Origin: Vibrio neptunius
Lineage (GTDB): Bacteria > Pseudomonadota > Gammaproteobacteria > Enterobacterales > Vibrionaceae
DNA length: 64,000 bases
Assembly: GCF_000967495.1 (NCBI RefSeq)
Contig: NZ_JXXU01000001.1
Coordinates: forward strand, 186,001 to 250,000
Direction of reading: 5' to 3'
Both the position numbers and the translations under genes were made by a program. Positions 54,472-62,793 of this stretch are shown here, piece after piece. Positions within the stretch are counted from its first letter, which is position 1; each line of letters begins with the position of its first letter. The notes under the pieces were generated by a model. It was not told where the DNA came from. It did not search any database and worked only from the letters and a program-made list of their open reading frames with translations.

Positions 54472-54586
54472 GTGTCCTATTTCTATACTTCTGTCGAAAT
54501 TCCCTATTGATTAGTAACTAACAAGCTTGTGGGGTTTACAACATCAAGACACACAGCCCTAACATAAGCAATCAGAATACTACCCT

Positions 54587-55393
54587 ATGAAACACGCTAT
54601 AAAATTGTCTCTGACAACATTGATTGTTGGCTGGAGTATCAACGCCTTGGCGGCAACTATTGTCTATTGGGACAATCCAGACTCTTTTGAACGTTTGATG
54701 TCGTCAGAGAACAAAGCGGACTTTACTCGCCTTTCGGTTTACTACCAACCGCAAGAAAACAAAATGTTTTGCGGTGTCGCATCGGCCGCGATGGTACTTA
54801 ATGCACTGCGTGTTGATAGGACACCAGAGCAAATTCCATTTGACTCAAGTCAGTTCTCAACATTGGAATCCGGCTACCTGCCAAATGGCGGTGGCAATGT
54901 TGAACATTCAGATAAATCCTATGTCAGCTGGTCTCCCCTATTTCACCGTTATACTCAAAACACCGTGTTAATCCACTCGCCGAAATCCAGAATTGAAATC
55001 CTAGGCAAGCCCGCGAAAGGCAGCCAGTTTAACGACTATGGGTTGCAACTTTCTCAATTCGTCGATCTGGTTAAATCCAATGGAGCTAAAGTTGTCAGCT
55101 ACGAGCTACAAAACATTGACGATATCGACGCAATTAAGGCCAATATGGTCACGGCACTGAATCAACCAGAACATTATCTGGTGGTAAACTACGCTCGAAA
55201 ATGCGTCGAGCAAAAAGGTGGGGGGCATTACGCGCCAGTGGCTGCTTATGATGGAGGTTCGGATTCATTTCTCATTTTAGATCCTAACAACGCAGACTAC
55301 CTATGGCATTGGGTTGATGCCACCAGCATTATCAAAGCGATGAATACAATCGATGTCAACAGATACCGAGGCTACGCCATTATCTCAGACTAA
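54587..55393 (+). CDS. Secreted phytochelatin synthase-like cysteine peptidase
   Basis: A 268-residue protein with a signal peptide (MKHAIKLSLTTLIVGWSINALA) and a phytochelatin synthase fold. The papain-like triad is visible: C in MFCGVASAAMVLNAL near residue 62, H in GGGHYAPVAAYD near residue 212 and D in LILDPNNADYLW near 228. Plant enzymes join gamma-Glu-Cys units of glutathione to bind metals; short bacterial relatives mainly remove glycine from glutathione. The protein is half the size of plant enzymes, as bacterial ones are. Export suggests it acts on periplasmic or outside glutathione or conjugates. The ribosome binding site is weak. Confidence 0.85.
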   Translation: MKHAIKLSLTTLIVGWSINALAATIVYWDNPDSFERLMSSENKADFTRLSVYYQPQENKMFCGVASAAMVLNALRVDRTPEQIPFDSSQFSTLESGYLPNGGGNVEHSDKSYVSWSPLFHRYTQNTVLIHSPKSRIEILGKPAKGSQFNDYGLQLSQFVDLVKSNGAKVVSYELQNIDDIDAIKANMVTALNQPEHYLVVNYARKCVEQKGGGHYAPVAAYDGGSDSFLILDPNNADYLWHWVDATSIIKAMNTIDVNRYRGYAIISD

Positions 55394-55396
55394 TAA

Positions 55397-55430
55397 AAAG
55401 GCCAGCAAACCGTTTGGTTTGCTGGCTTTT
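55397..55430. terminator. Bidirectional terminator between the peptidase gene and msrQ
   Basis: GCCAGCAAACC and GGTTTGCTGGC form a perfect 11-base stem with loop GTTT, flanked by AAAA and TTTT, so it works on both strands for these convergent genes. Confidence 0.92.
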
Positions 55431-55449
55431 CAACACTTCCTTTATACGA

Positions 55450-56049
55450 TTAGCGAAGTAATCGCTGCTTAAGTGTTGTCCAGCGAATCGCAAGTAACAC
55501 AAGAGCTATCAGAATATAGATCGTTGGTTCAGTGACCTCAGACTTTACCGACCAGTAGAAATGTATCGGTGCAAGCAGCAAGGCTAAATAAACCCAATTA
55601 TGTAGCTTTTGCCATTTTGCTCCCAGTCTACGCTGCATCGCTTTGGTCGATGTTACAGACAGCGACAACAATATCAGCCACACAGCTCCACCTACGGTGA
55701 GGTAAGGACGTTTGATGAGCTCCGAAGCCAGTAAACTCCAGTCCAAACCCAGATCCAGCGTCGCATAGGCGACTAAATGTAACACCGCCCAGAAAAAGCT
55801 ATATAGCCCAACCAATCGTCTGACTCTGACTAACGCCCCTTGCTTGGTCCATTTCGCTAATGGCGAGACCAATAAAGAAGCAATCAACGTATTGAGCGCA
55901 CTGATACCCGTGTAGTGGATGATTCCCTGTACCGGGTCTCCACCCAAATCACCCCCGAGAGCCTTGAGCACCAACAGCAGCAAGAAACTCAAAGACACAC
56001 CATGGATAACTACCTTCAGCCATGTAATCGCCTTCGGAGACAACCTCAT
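55450..56049 (-). CDS. msrQ: Heme-binding membrane subunit MsrQ (YedZ)
   Basis: A 199-residue membrane protein with about six helices, with histidines in helices (ITWLKVVIHG, FFWAVLHLVAYATL, KLHNWVYLALLLAPIHF) that bind heme in the ferric reductase-like family. It passes electrons from the quinone pool or flavin to MsrP for repair of oxidised methionine in periplasmic proteins. ATG 56049 overlaps the msrP stop by one base (TGATG); a TTG three bases earlier is also possible. Confidence 0.92.
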   Translation of the reverse strand: MRLSPKAITWLKVVIHGVSLSFLLLLVLKALGGDLGGDPVQGIIHYTGISALNTLIASLLVSPLAKWTKQGALVRVRRLVGLYSFFWAVLHLVAYATLDLGLDWSLLASELIKRPYLTVGGAVWLILLSLSVTSTKAMQRRLGAKWQKLHNWVYLALLLAPIHFYWSVKSEVTEPTIYILIALVLLAIRWTTLKQRLLR

Positions 56050-57056
56050 CAATAGAACTTCCTTAAGTCCATATTCTCGTAGAGATGTGCAACTTCTTCT
56101 TCATAGCCATTGAACATCAATGTAGGCTGTCTGCGGCTGCTAAACAAGTTACCTTCGCCGATAAAACGCTCGCTAGCCTGACTCCATCGCGGATGATCGA
56201 CCTGTGGGTTCACGTTGGCATAAAAACCGTATTCATGGGGTGCGAGTCTATTCCAAGTGGTTGGTGGCTCTTGATCGGTCAAACGAATACGCACAATAGA
56301 TTTAATACTCTTAAAGCCATATTTCCATGGCACAACTAAGCGCAAAGGTGCGCCATTTTGGGGAGCTAAGGTTTTGCCATACAAACCTACTGAGATAAGC
56401 GTTAACGGGTTCATCGCTTCATCTAGTCTCAGGCCTTCAACATAGGGGTAATCGATACTACCGCCCCAAGAGTTCTGGCCGGGGAACTGTTCAGGGTCGT
56501 AAAGGGTTTCAAAAGCAACGTATTTCGCTTCACTCTTCGGATTGGCCATTTTGAGGATTTCAGACAACGGAAAGCCAATCCAAGGTATATTCATTGACCA
56601 CGCTTCTACGCACCTTAGGCGATAGATGCGCTCTTCGAGTGTGAACTTATTGAAGATGTCTTCATAGTTCAACGTTATCGGATTACCGACTAACCCATCA
56701 ACTTTGACACTCCAAGGGTCGGAAACAAAACTACCTGATTTCTCCGCAGGATCAGACTTCCCTGTTCCAAATTCATAAAAATTATTGTATTTCAGCACCT
56801 TGTCTTGAGGTGTTAGTGAAAGATCAGCCTGGTATTTATCGGGCTTTGAGGCAGATAAATCAATACGGCGATCTTGAACAGGCTGCTCTTTTGATGAGAA
56901 CAGATCCAAAACACCCGCCTGAGAGTTCGCCGCCAACGGCACACCGACGACAGCAATACCTAGTTTTTTTAAAATGTCTCGTCGCTCTTTATACACCGAC
57001 TCTGGTGTTGCCTCGTTTTCAGATACCGCCCAGCGATATTTTTTCTTTATCCACAT
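56049..57056 (-). CDS. msrP: Periplasmic methionine sulfoxide reductase MsrP (YedY)
   Basis: A 335-residue molybdopterin enzyme. A Tat signal is seen ([10 protein letters not shown] followed by a hydrophobic stretch ending NSQAG). The catalytic cysteine lies in [20 protein letters not shown], and further family stretches are [15 protein letters not shown] and [15 protein letters not shown]. It reduces methionine sulfoxide in envelope proteins with electrons from MsrQ. ATG 57056 has GGGGA seven bases upstream and precedes the Tat signal; the longer frame to 57110 does not fit a signal peptide. Confidence 0.94.
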   Translation of the reverse strand: MWIKKKYRWAVSENEATPESVYKERRDILKKLGIAVVGVPLAANSQAGVLDLFSSKEQPVQDRRIDLSASKPDKYQADLSLTPQDKVLKYNNFYEFGTGKSDPAEKSGSFVSDPWSVKVDGLVGNPITLNYEDIFNKFTLEERIYRLRCVEAWSMNIPWIGFPLSEILKMANPKSEAKYVAFETLYDPEQFPGQNSWGGSIDYPYVEGLRLDEAMNPLTLISVGLYGKTLAPQNGAPLRLVVPWKYGFKSIKSIVRIRLTDQEPPTTWNRLAPHEYGFYANVNPQVDHPRWSQASERFIGEGNLFSSRRQPTLMFNGYEEEVAHLYENMDLRKFY

Positions 57057-57232
57057 AGTCTTCCCCTGATACGACTTACTCACTGAGCAAGAAACAAATC
57101 GATTGTTCAATGATTTAACCAGACCGTACTAACGTCAAATCTCTTTCATCAAACGGCAGATAATCTTGTTAAGGTGAAGTGTGGTACAAAGTCTGTTACT
57201 ATGCGCGCCCCTTTGAATACTGGGCGACAACG

Positions 57233-57430
57233 ATGAACCGTAAGAAGAAAATTAACCAGATCCTAAAAGCGAAGCAAAAAAAGCAAAACGCTAAGCTACA
57301 TAAAAGCAACAAGCCTCGCTACATTTCTAAGGCGGAAAGAGCAAAGCTTGAAGCTGAAGAAAAAGAACAGCAAACCGCTGCACAAGCAGAAAATGAAGAA
57401 AACGCAAACTCAGGTTCGTCTGAGCAATAA
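57233..57430 (+). CDS. DUF2986 family small protein
   Basis: A 65-residue, strongly charged protein: MNRKKKINQILKAKQKKQNAK at the start and PRYISKAERAKLEAEE in the middle, matching the DUF2986 family found in gammaproteobacteria. The basic N-terminal half and acidic C-terminal half suggest a nucleic acid-binding or disordered protein; the role is unknown. ATG 57233 fits the family start; the open frame begins at 57179. Its 3' end overlaps the convergent NYN gene by 21 bases. Confidence 0.8.
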   Translation: MNRKKKINQILKAKQKKQNAKLHKSNKPRYISKAERAKLEAEEKEQQTAAQAENEENANSGSSEQ

Positions 57431-57892
57431 CTCCTCTTCAATCGGAATGAACTTATCGCACACGTCGATTAGCGACTGTGCGCTAAGGCCCGGTACACCA
57501 TACACATCCACTTTGGTTCCAAACCTTTCTTGGACACGTTTGACTAGTACGTCAAAGTCGCCATCTCCAGATAACAGAATGACTCGGTCAACCTCGCTGG
57601 CAGCTTCATACACATCCAAAGCAATACCCACATCCCAATCCCCTTTGGCACTGCCATCTTGCCGTTGAATAAATGGTTTCAGTTTAACGTTAAAGCCAAT
57701 ACCACGAAGGATATGATGAAACTGTCTTTGTTTGGGATCATGTGAAGCAATCGCATACGCGTGAGCTTCAGTGACGTCTCGACCTTCCGTCGCAACGTAC
57801 CAAAACTCATTGTAGTCGAAGTTTGCGCGGTACTTTTCTCGTGTTGTGTAGTAGATGTTCTGGACATCAACGAAAATGGCGACTTTTTCCAT
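57410..57892 (-). CDS. NYN domain protein (LabA/DUF88 family)
   Basis: A 160-residue protein consisting of one NYN (PIN-like) domain. The acidic residues of the metal site are seen in AIFVDVQNIYY (D9), KGDWDVGIALDVY and LLSGDGDFDVLVKRV. Members are likely Mg-dependent ribonucleases acting on RNA; LabA of cyanobacteria belongs here. ATG 57892 has AGGA upstream. It overlaps the end of the convergent DUF2986 gene by 21 bases. Confidence 0.88.
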   Translation of the reverse strand: MEKVAIFVDVQNIYYTTREKYRANFDYNEFWYVATEGRDVTEAHAYAIASHDPKQRQFHHILRGIGFNVKLKPFIQRQDGSAKGDWDVGIALDVYEAASEVDRVILLSGDGDFDVLVKRVQERFGTKVDVYGVPGLSAQSLIDVCDKFIPIEEELLLRRT

Positions 57893-58574
57893 CAGGAATC
57901 CTGCTTAATCAATGACGCAAGCATAGTAACAGTTATTTTCATGCAGCAGTTGGGTTTCTCATGATTCAGACACGAAAATAACAGATAAGATAGAGATGAA
58001 ACGGATGCTCGGTGCTTTAAAGAAGACAGAAGCTTACGTGGTGAAACCTCCTCCTTGTCAATAAAGTGTTTTATTTATCGAACCCGCCATGTTCTCAACA
58101 GCAGGGAAGATCTGGAGCGTTACGTGAAATAGTTCAACAGTTGCGAGCCTTCGACTTCTTATCTTCCGTCCATTAACTACAAAAAAATCATTATAATCAG
58201 GTCAAATCTGTCCAATAGTCTTATCAATGATACAAACTTAAGCCAACTTAAGTCTCAAAGTAGTATTTATCGATATTTTGTCGCATTTTTGTTATTCAAA
58301 ATACGAAATGAAAGCTATTAAAAACAGTGACCCCGGTTCACTATTTGATAATTTTACGATTAATTCGAGACTAGTTAAAACATGATATAATTTGACTAAT
58401 TTATATACATTACATTAACTTGCGCACATATTACTTGTACATTTTTAATACGCCGTATCATTTATAGTCTTTAAAGTGTGATCTTTATTCAGTCTTACGC
58501 TTGATTCCCGATACGAAAAGCATACTATTGTCTGATATTCGTACTTAGGCATATTGCTACAAAGGCTACTCAAG
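57893..58574. other. Intergenic region upstream of the diguanylate cyclase
   Basis: 682 bases without a convincing gene. 58180-58450 is AT-rich and probably holds the promoter of the GGDEF gene. A minus-strand frame at 58445-58672 is antisense to that gene's start and is not believed. No terminator or repeat was seen. Confidence 0.45.
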
Positions 58575-59618
58575 ATGGAGCTTGACATATTTAACCCTTC
58601 CAGACAATTACGTCGAGCAGTCTTGTTCTGGCTAAGTATGCTTCTTGCCTTAATGTCGTTGATTATCGCCACAATTAATGTGTTTTTTGGCGTTTATCAT
58701 CTCTTAGCAATCACTCAGAGCCTTTTTTGTAGCTTTTCTCTCTATGTAGCTTTGAACAGCTACCGAAGCTCTGCTTCTCTTTTGCTTTCAAACTGCTACG
58801 TCTATAGCATCATCAGTTTGGTTTGTTTTACCACACGTGTGTATCCGATAGAGAATGGAGTGTTCCTCTGGAGCTTCCTTTATCCTGTTCTTTTTTACCT
58901 TATTCTTGGTAAACGCTACGGATTTATCGCAACCCTAATAGGCTTCATTAGCCAGCTATTGATCGTGGTTGATAAATCTCTCAATGATGGCGTTTTGGGC
59001 TATTTTGATCTCATCATTAATTTTACCTTCGCCTACCTGAGTGTATGGTTAGCCAGCCACATTCTCGAAGTTAAGCGAAAAACATCAGAAGCTTCACTGG
59101 GTCAACTTGCGTCACGTGATGCACTCACTAGTGTTTATAATCGCCACGCCCTTATTCATAATTTTGAACGCTACCGACAGGAAAGCGAAACCTTACCCTT
59201 GTCGCTTCTAGTTTTGGACTTGGATTACTTTAAACAGGTCAATGATGAATTCGGTCACGATATTGGCGATAAGGTGCTAAGGCAGACAGCCGCCTTAATT
59301 GACGGGTTGAGTGATGAACACTTAGTGTATCGTATTGGTGGTGAAGAATTTTGCATAGCCCTACACAACACCAATATCCAACATGCTATGATCAAGGCTG
59401 AACAAATCCGTATGGCAATTGAACGCTATCAATTCAACAGTAAAGAACAACCCATCTATCTCACGGCAAGTATAGGTATTTATCAATGTGATCTTTACAA
59501 CAACCTAGATAGCGTACTAAAAGAAGCAGACAAAGAGCTGTATAAAGCGAAGAAGAATGGACGCAATCAAGTCATGGTTTGCAATGAAAAAGAACAAACC
59601 ATCATTACCTGCTCTTGA
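58575..59618 (+). CDS. Membrane diguanylate cyclase (GGDEF domain)
   Basis: A 347-residue protein with five or six N-terminal membrane helices (residues about 20-180) and a C-terminal GGDEF domain making cyclic di-GMP. The active-site loop reads RIGGEEF, an active form, preceded by LDLDYFKQVNDEFGHDIGD, the metal- and GTP-binding part. The inhibitory I-site RxxD, five residues before the loop, is absent (SDEH), so product feedback may be weak. The start is set at MELDIF (58575) with AAAGG nine bases before; a slightly longer frame begins at 58554. It converges with the DUF2726 gene 20 bases on. Confidence 0.9.
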   Translation: MELDIFNPSRQLRRAVLFWLSMLLALMSLIIATINVFFGVYHLLAITQSLFCSFSLYVALNSYRSSASLLLSNCYVYSIISLVCFTTRVYPIENGVFLWSFLYPVLFYLILGKRYGFIATLIGFISQLLIVVDKSLNDGVLGYFDLIINFTFAYLSVWLASHILEVKRKTSEASLGQLASRDALTSVYNRHALIHNFERYRQESETLPLSLLVLDLDYFKQVNDEFGHDIGDKVLRQTAALIDGLSDEHLVYRIGGEEFCIALHNTNIQHAMIKAEQIRMAIERYQFNSKEQPIYLTASIGIYQCDLYNNLDSVLKEADKELYKAKKNGRNQVMVCNEKEQTIITCS

Positions 59619-59638
59619 TGGCTATCGCCTACCAGTCA

Positions 59639-60304
59639 TCACTCGTCCACTCCATCTTCATCGAACACAACATTGTAATTTTCTGTATAAGTACACTGAG
59701 GTTGACGGCTGCAGGTAAAAAAGCGCCGACCTTTGAATTCTCCTTGAGAAGCAGTCTTTATCACCATTGGGCTTCCGCACCGTTTGCAGAAACGAATCTC
59801 TTTTTCAGGTTCTATGAGATCAATATGAGAAGCTAGAAGACGCCTTAGTTTACCCACCTGATAGCTGTGTTTAACTGAAGTACCAATCAGAGGAATACCT
59901 GACGACTTACACACGTGCATCAATAGTTTCTGCCGCTCTATCTTACCTTTATCTAACGCTCTTCCGTTATCGAGTTCGATGGCGACACGCACTTGTAGTG
60001 TCCGTGGATCGCAGACCACATAATCAAAATAACTTTTAGCAATCCGATTGTTAGCAATAAACCATTGTTTTTTGTCGGTAGCGAGCGGTGCAACGATATT
60101 CGTCATGTTCACTTTTGACATCACCACTCCGTGTTGACCAACAGCAGTTATCAAGGCGTTATAAAACGCCGATTCCTGCATATTCATTAACGGGCCTTTT
60201 TTTTTATAACTACTGTCTTTGAGCTCATCTTGTTTTAGATAACGCTTTTGTACAAACACAAAAAATAAAACCAGCAAAACAACGATGATAAACACACTTT
60301 CCAT
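59639..60304 (-). CDS. DUF2726 protein with topoisomerase-type zinc finger
   Basis: A 221-residue protein: an N-terminal membrane anchor (residues 4-18), a DUF2726 domain (about 40-165, with FDYVVCDPRTLQVRVAIELDNGRA, resembling a nuclease-fold beta core), and a C-terminal C4 zinc ribbon (CKRCGSPM ... FFTCSRQPQC) like those in DNA topoisomerase I. Domain content suggests nucleic acid binding near the membrane; the function is unknown. AAGG before ATG supports the start. Confidence 0.85.
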   Translation of the reverse strand: MESVFIIVVLLVLFFVFVQKRYLKQDELKDSSYKKKGPLMNMQESAFYNALITAVGQHGVVMSKVNMTNIVAPLATDKKQWFIANNRIAKSYFDYVVCDPRTLQVRVAIELDNGRALDKGKIERQKLLMHVCKSSGIPLIGTSVKHSYQVGKLRRLLASHIDLIEPEKEIRFCKRCGSPMVIKTASQGEFKGRRFFTCSRQPQCTYTENYNVVFDEDGVDE

Positions 60305-60405
60305 TTCGCCTTAACTACTCCAACCATAGAAGAACCACATGAAACTCTTAGAGAATTTATACGCTAACTTGGTGAATCTGTCAGTTTTTATATGGAAACA
60401 GGCTG

Positions 60406-61209
60406 CTATTTATGAGATCCCCCCTCAGGTAAACGTAGATTTATCACCACCCGCTGGTCAGGCTGAATTTGTTCATATGTCACCTGCCAGTATTTTTTCA
60501 ACAATCGGTCCATCAATCCACTCTGTTTGGCCTGCAGTAGCGCTTTCTCAATAATGGGTTGATAGTGTGCTGCTTGTTCAGATAGATAGAAATAAAAGTC
60601 CTTTTCATAGGTTAGAATCAAACGCTGTTCTATCGCTAAATGAGTATTTTGAGAGGACTCTGCGAGAATTTCGGTCATGCCTCTAGGGAAGTAATTGACC
60701 TTACCTTTGAGTGAAAGTTTGGAGTACAAATCGCGCCATTCTCCATCTTGCAAGTACACTGGTAGTTGATTGGCGTTCCATACATCAACGTCAAACCACT
60801 GGATCCCCAAACCTGCGACCAACCCCGACCTTTGCAAATCATTAAGATTGTTAATTTTATTGAACTCACTTTGTAGCTGTGGAGGTATAAGCAATACCCT
60901 TTTACCAATCATGCCATCAGTTAGTGGTACTTTGACGGGTACATATTCATTGTTCCTATCTTCAGTAGCCAACAGCCAAGTTAAGGATAACTGATTACTC
61001 GCCACCATTTTTATCGATCGTTTCTGTGGAATATGCTCTTGCGGCACCCTAATTGTGACACCGTAACCAGAATCAGACAAGGATTGATAAAGAAGTTCAT
61101 GATAGTACGTATGTCCACCATCCATCTGCGATGGTAATATTAACACCACTTCCTGCTTAGCAAATACGCTCTGACATAGCACACACAGAATAAAACCAAT
61201 TAAACGCAT
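60406..61209 (-). CDS. Periplasmic solute-binding-like protein, 267 residues
   Basis: A protein with a signal peptide (MRLIGFILCVLCQSVFA) and a fold like family 3 extracellular solute-binding proteins: VVLILPSQMDGGHTYYHELLYQSL, NYFPRGMTEILAE and a C-terminal YFYLSEQAAHYQPIIEKALLQAK. It has no cognate permease genes nearby. ATG 61209 has GGAAGGG upstream. It follows a second binding-protein gene by 36 bases, downstream of a two-component system. It may be an input domain on its own or an orphan binding protein. Confidence 0.65.
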   Translation of the reverse strand: MRLIGFILCVLCQSVFAKQEVVLILPSQMDGGHTYYHELLYQSLSDSGYGVTIRVPQEHIPQKRSIKMVASNQLSLTWLLATEDRNNEYVPVKVPLTDGMIGKRVLLIPPQLQSEFNKINNLNDLQRSGLVAGLGIQWFDVDVWNANQLPVYLQDGEWRDLYSKLSLKGKVNYFPRGMTEILAESSQNTHLAIEQRLILTYEKDFYFYLSEQAAHYQPIIEKALLQAKQSGLMDRLLKKYWQVTYEQIQPDQRVVINLRLPEGGSHK

Positions 61210-61245
61210 CTCTACCCTTCCTGAAAGTACAATCGCCATTCACAA

Positions 61246-62007
61246 TCAACGATAACTATCGATGATCTCTTGATACTTTGAGACGCCAGCTTCGTTAAGC
61301 GAGCTTTTCATTTCATGAATACCGCGTTGCAGTTTCTCAACCAGTTGGTCCTCCACTGCTAAGTTAAAAGCATAGTAGAGTTCCCCTTCTCGAAGTACAA
61401 ATACGGCCTCAAAATCGCCAGTGTCGTAGCCAATTTGCTTTATCCACCAATTGGCAACATTTTCTTCGTATGCCCACAAGTCAATGCGATCTTTTGCTAA
61501 CTGCTTAGCCAAGGTTTCAGCAATGGAGGTTTCCTGCATAGCACCTCTTGGCACCCCAAGCTCTAACATTAACTGCTCACCCACATCGTCACGAATTACA
61601 CCAATTCGGTATTGCGCAAAATCCTTACTGTTTTTAATACTAATATTACGTGACTTTTTGGCCAGCACCACAATCCGTGTTGAACTCAAAGGTCCAACCC
61701 ATTTGAACAGATGTTCACGAAGCTTCGTTCTAGTGGTAGAGAACAGTACTGTATCAGGCTCAATCAATGCGGTTCGATAGGCTCGTGCCCAATGGCTGAC
61801 CTCAATATCTTGTTTGTTGATTTCTATCCCTTGAGATCGTGCAGCAGCGGCCAACAAGTCTACAGAAATGCCTTTTTTTTCACCATCTTGAGTAAAGTTA
61901 TACGGGGGATACTCTTCGGTCAAAAACTGAAGGTCATTGAGCTCTATCGCTCCAATCGGAAATGAGAAAAACAAGAGCGATAAAGACAGGCTGATTAACG
62001 ATTTCAT
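61246..62007 (-). CDS. Family 3 extracellular solute-binding protein
   Basis: A 253-residue protein with a signal peptide (MKSLISLSLSLLFFSFPIGA) and the SBP_bac_3 pattern: LTEEYPPYNFTQDGEKKGISVDLLAAAA at the start, FSTTRTKLREHLFKWVGPL and IGVIRDDVGEQLM in the middle. Members bind amino acids or similar small solutes. No ABC permease is adjacent, so transport is doubtful; it may be a free sensor protein. GAGG precedes ATG 62007. It pairs with the next gene in an operon-like array. Confidence 0.8.
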   Translation of the reverse strand: MKSLISLSLSLLFFSFPIGAIELNDLQFLTEEYPPYNFTQDGEKKGISVDLLAAAARSQGIEINKQDIEVSHWARAYRTALIEPDTVLFSTTRTKLREHLFKWVGPLSSTRIVVLAKKSRNISIKNSKDFAQYRIGVIRDDVGEQLMLELGVPRGAMQETSIAETLAKQLAKDRIDLWAYEENVANWWIKQIGYDTGDFEAVFVLREGELYYAFNLAVEDQLVEKLQRGIHEMKSSLNEAGVSKYQEIIDSYR

Positions 62008-62112
62008 AGCCGCCTCTAACAGTGAAAATGTTACATCTATCAATAAACTGTAGAGGTGGATACAAAATACGTCTAGGTAATTGGGGGAGAATTATTTGAG
62101 CCCAAGTGGTCG

Positions 62113-62793
62113 TTACAATCGTTTGTAGCAGCGCTCGGGTCTCCCGACCGTACCGTAGTTTAGATCTGCTTGCAACTCGCCAGAGCTGATAAGGTATTCT
62201 AGATAACGTCTAGCGGTTGTACGGCTCGCGCCGATACGCTCTCCAGCTTCATCCGCTGTTATACTTTCAGCACCAGAAAACAACGCACGTATTTTGTCTA
62301 ACGTAACACTGTCGATGCCTTTAGGTAACCTTTGAACCCTGGATTCCTCAGTAGATGGACTCTGTAACATCTTATCCACCAAGTTTTGATCAAGATCTGA
62401 GGCACTCGTGAACTGATGCTTTTGTATTACGTATTTCTTTAATGCAGCTTCCAGACGCGGAAATACAACGGGTTTCAGTAAATAATCGACAACACCACCA
62501 CGCATCGCCTGCTGCAATGTATCCACATCACGAGCAGCGGTAATCAGAATAACGTCGCAGCTTTGGTTCCTAGAACGCAATGCCTGTAAAAGCTCCAACC
62601 CGGTTCCATCAGGAAGATACACATCAAGCAATAGGAGATCGGGATTAAGCACATCAAGCTGTATCTCGGCTTCGACTTTCGTAGTCGCAATCCCGATCAC
62701 CTCATAGCCTTCCATCTGTTCCAGATAACGCTGATGCAATTGAGCAATGTTGAGATCATCTTCAATAATCATTACTCGTGTTACGGATGTCAT
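62113..62793 (-). CDS. Response regulator, CitB/DcuR/DpiA family
   Basis: A 226-residue regulator. Receiver domain: acidic EDD near residue 12, phospho-acceptor D57 in LLLLDVYLPDG, T in LITAA and K in LLKPV. The C-terminal helix-turn-helix (ITADEAGERIGASRTTARRYLEYLISSGEL) and the ending NYGTVGRPERCY are typical of DcuR/CitB-type regulators. It overlaps the kinase gene by four bases (ATGA). It probably controls uptake or use of a carboxylate; the two binding-protein genes lie 105 bases downstream. Confidence 0.92.
   Translation of the reverse strand: MTSVTRVMIIEDDLNIAQLHQRYLEQMEGYEVIGIATTKVEAEIQLDVLNPDLLLLDVYLPDGTGLELLQALRSRNQSCDVILITAARDVDTLQQAMRGGVVDYLLKPVVFPRLEAALKKYVIQKHQFTSASDLDQNLVDKMLQSPSTEESRVQRLPKGIDSVTLDKIRALFSGAESITADEAGERIGASRTTARRYLEYLISSGELQADLNYGTVGRPERCYKRL

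Larger units (their letters stand above)
53838..54586. other. Long AT-rich intergenic region
   Basis: 749 bases between divergent genes. 53840-54050 is very AT-rich. A plus-strand frame at 54045-54266 has no ribosome binding site and no recognisable product. A promoter-like pair and a strong terminator lie at 54329-54471 (see the candidate small RNA). Confidence 0.5.

Noticed and set aside
58445..58672. 75-codon minus-strand frame
   Set aside because: Antisense to the start of the GGDEF gene with no supporting signals.
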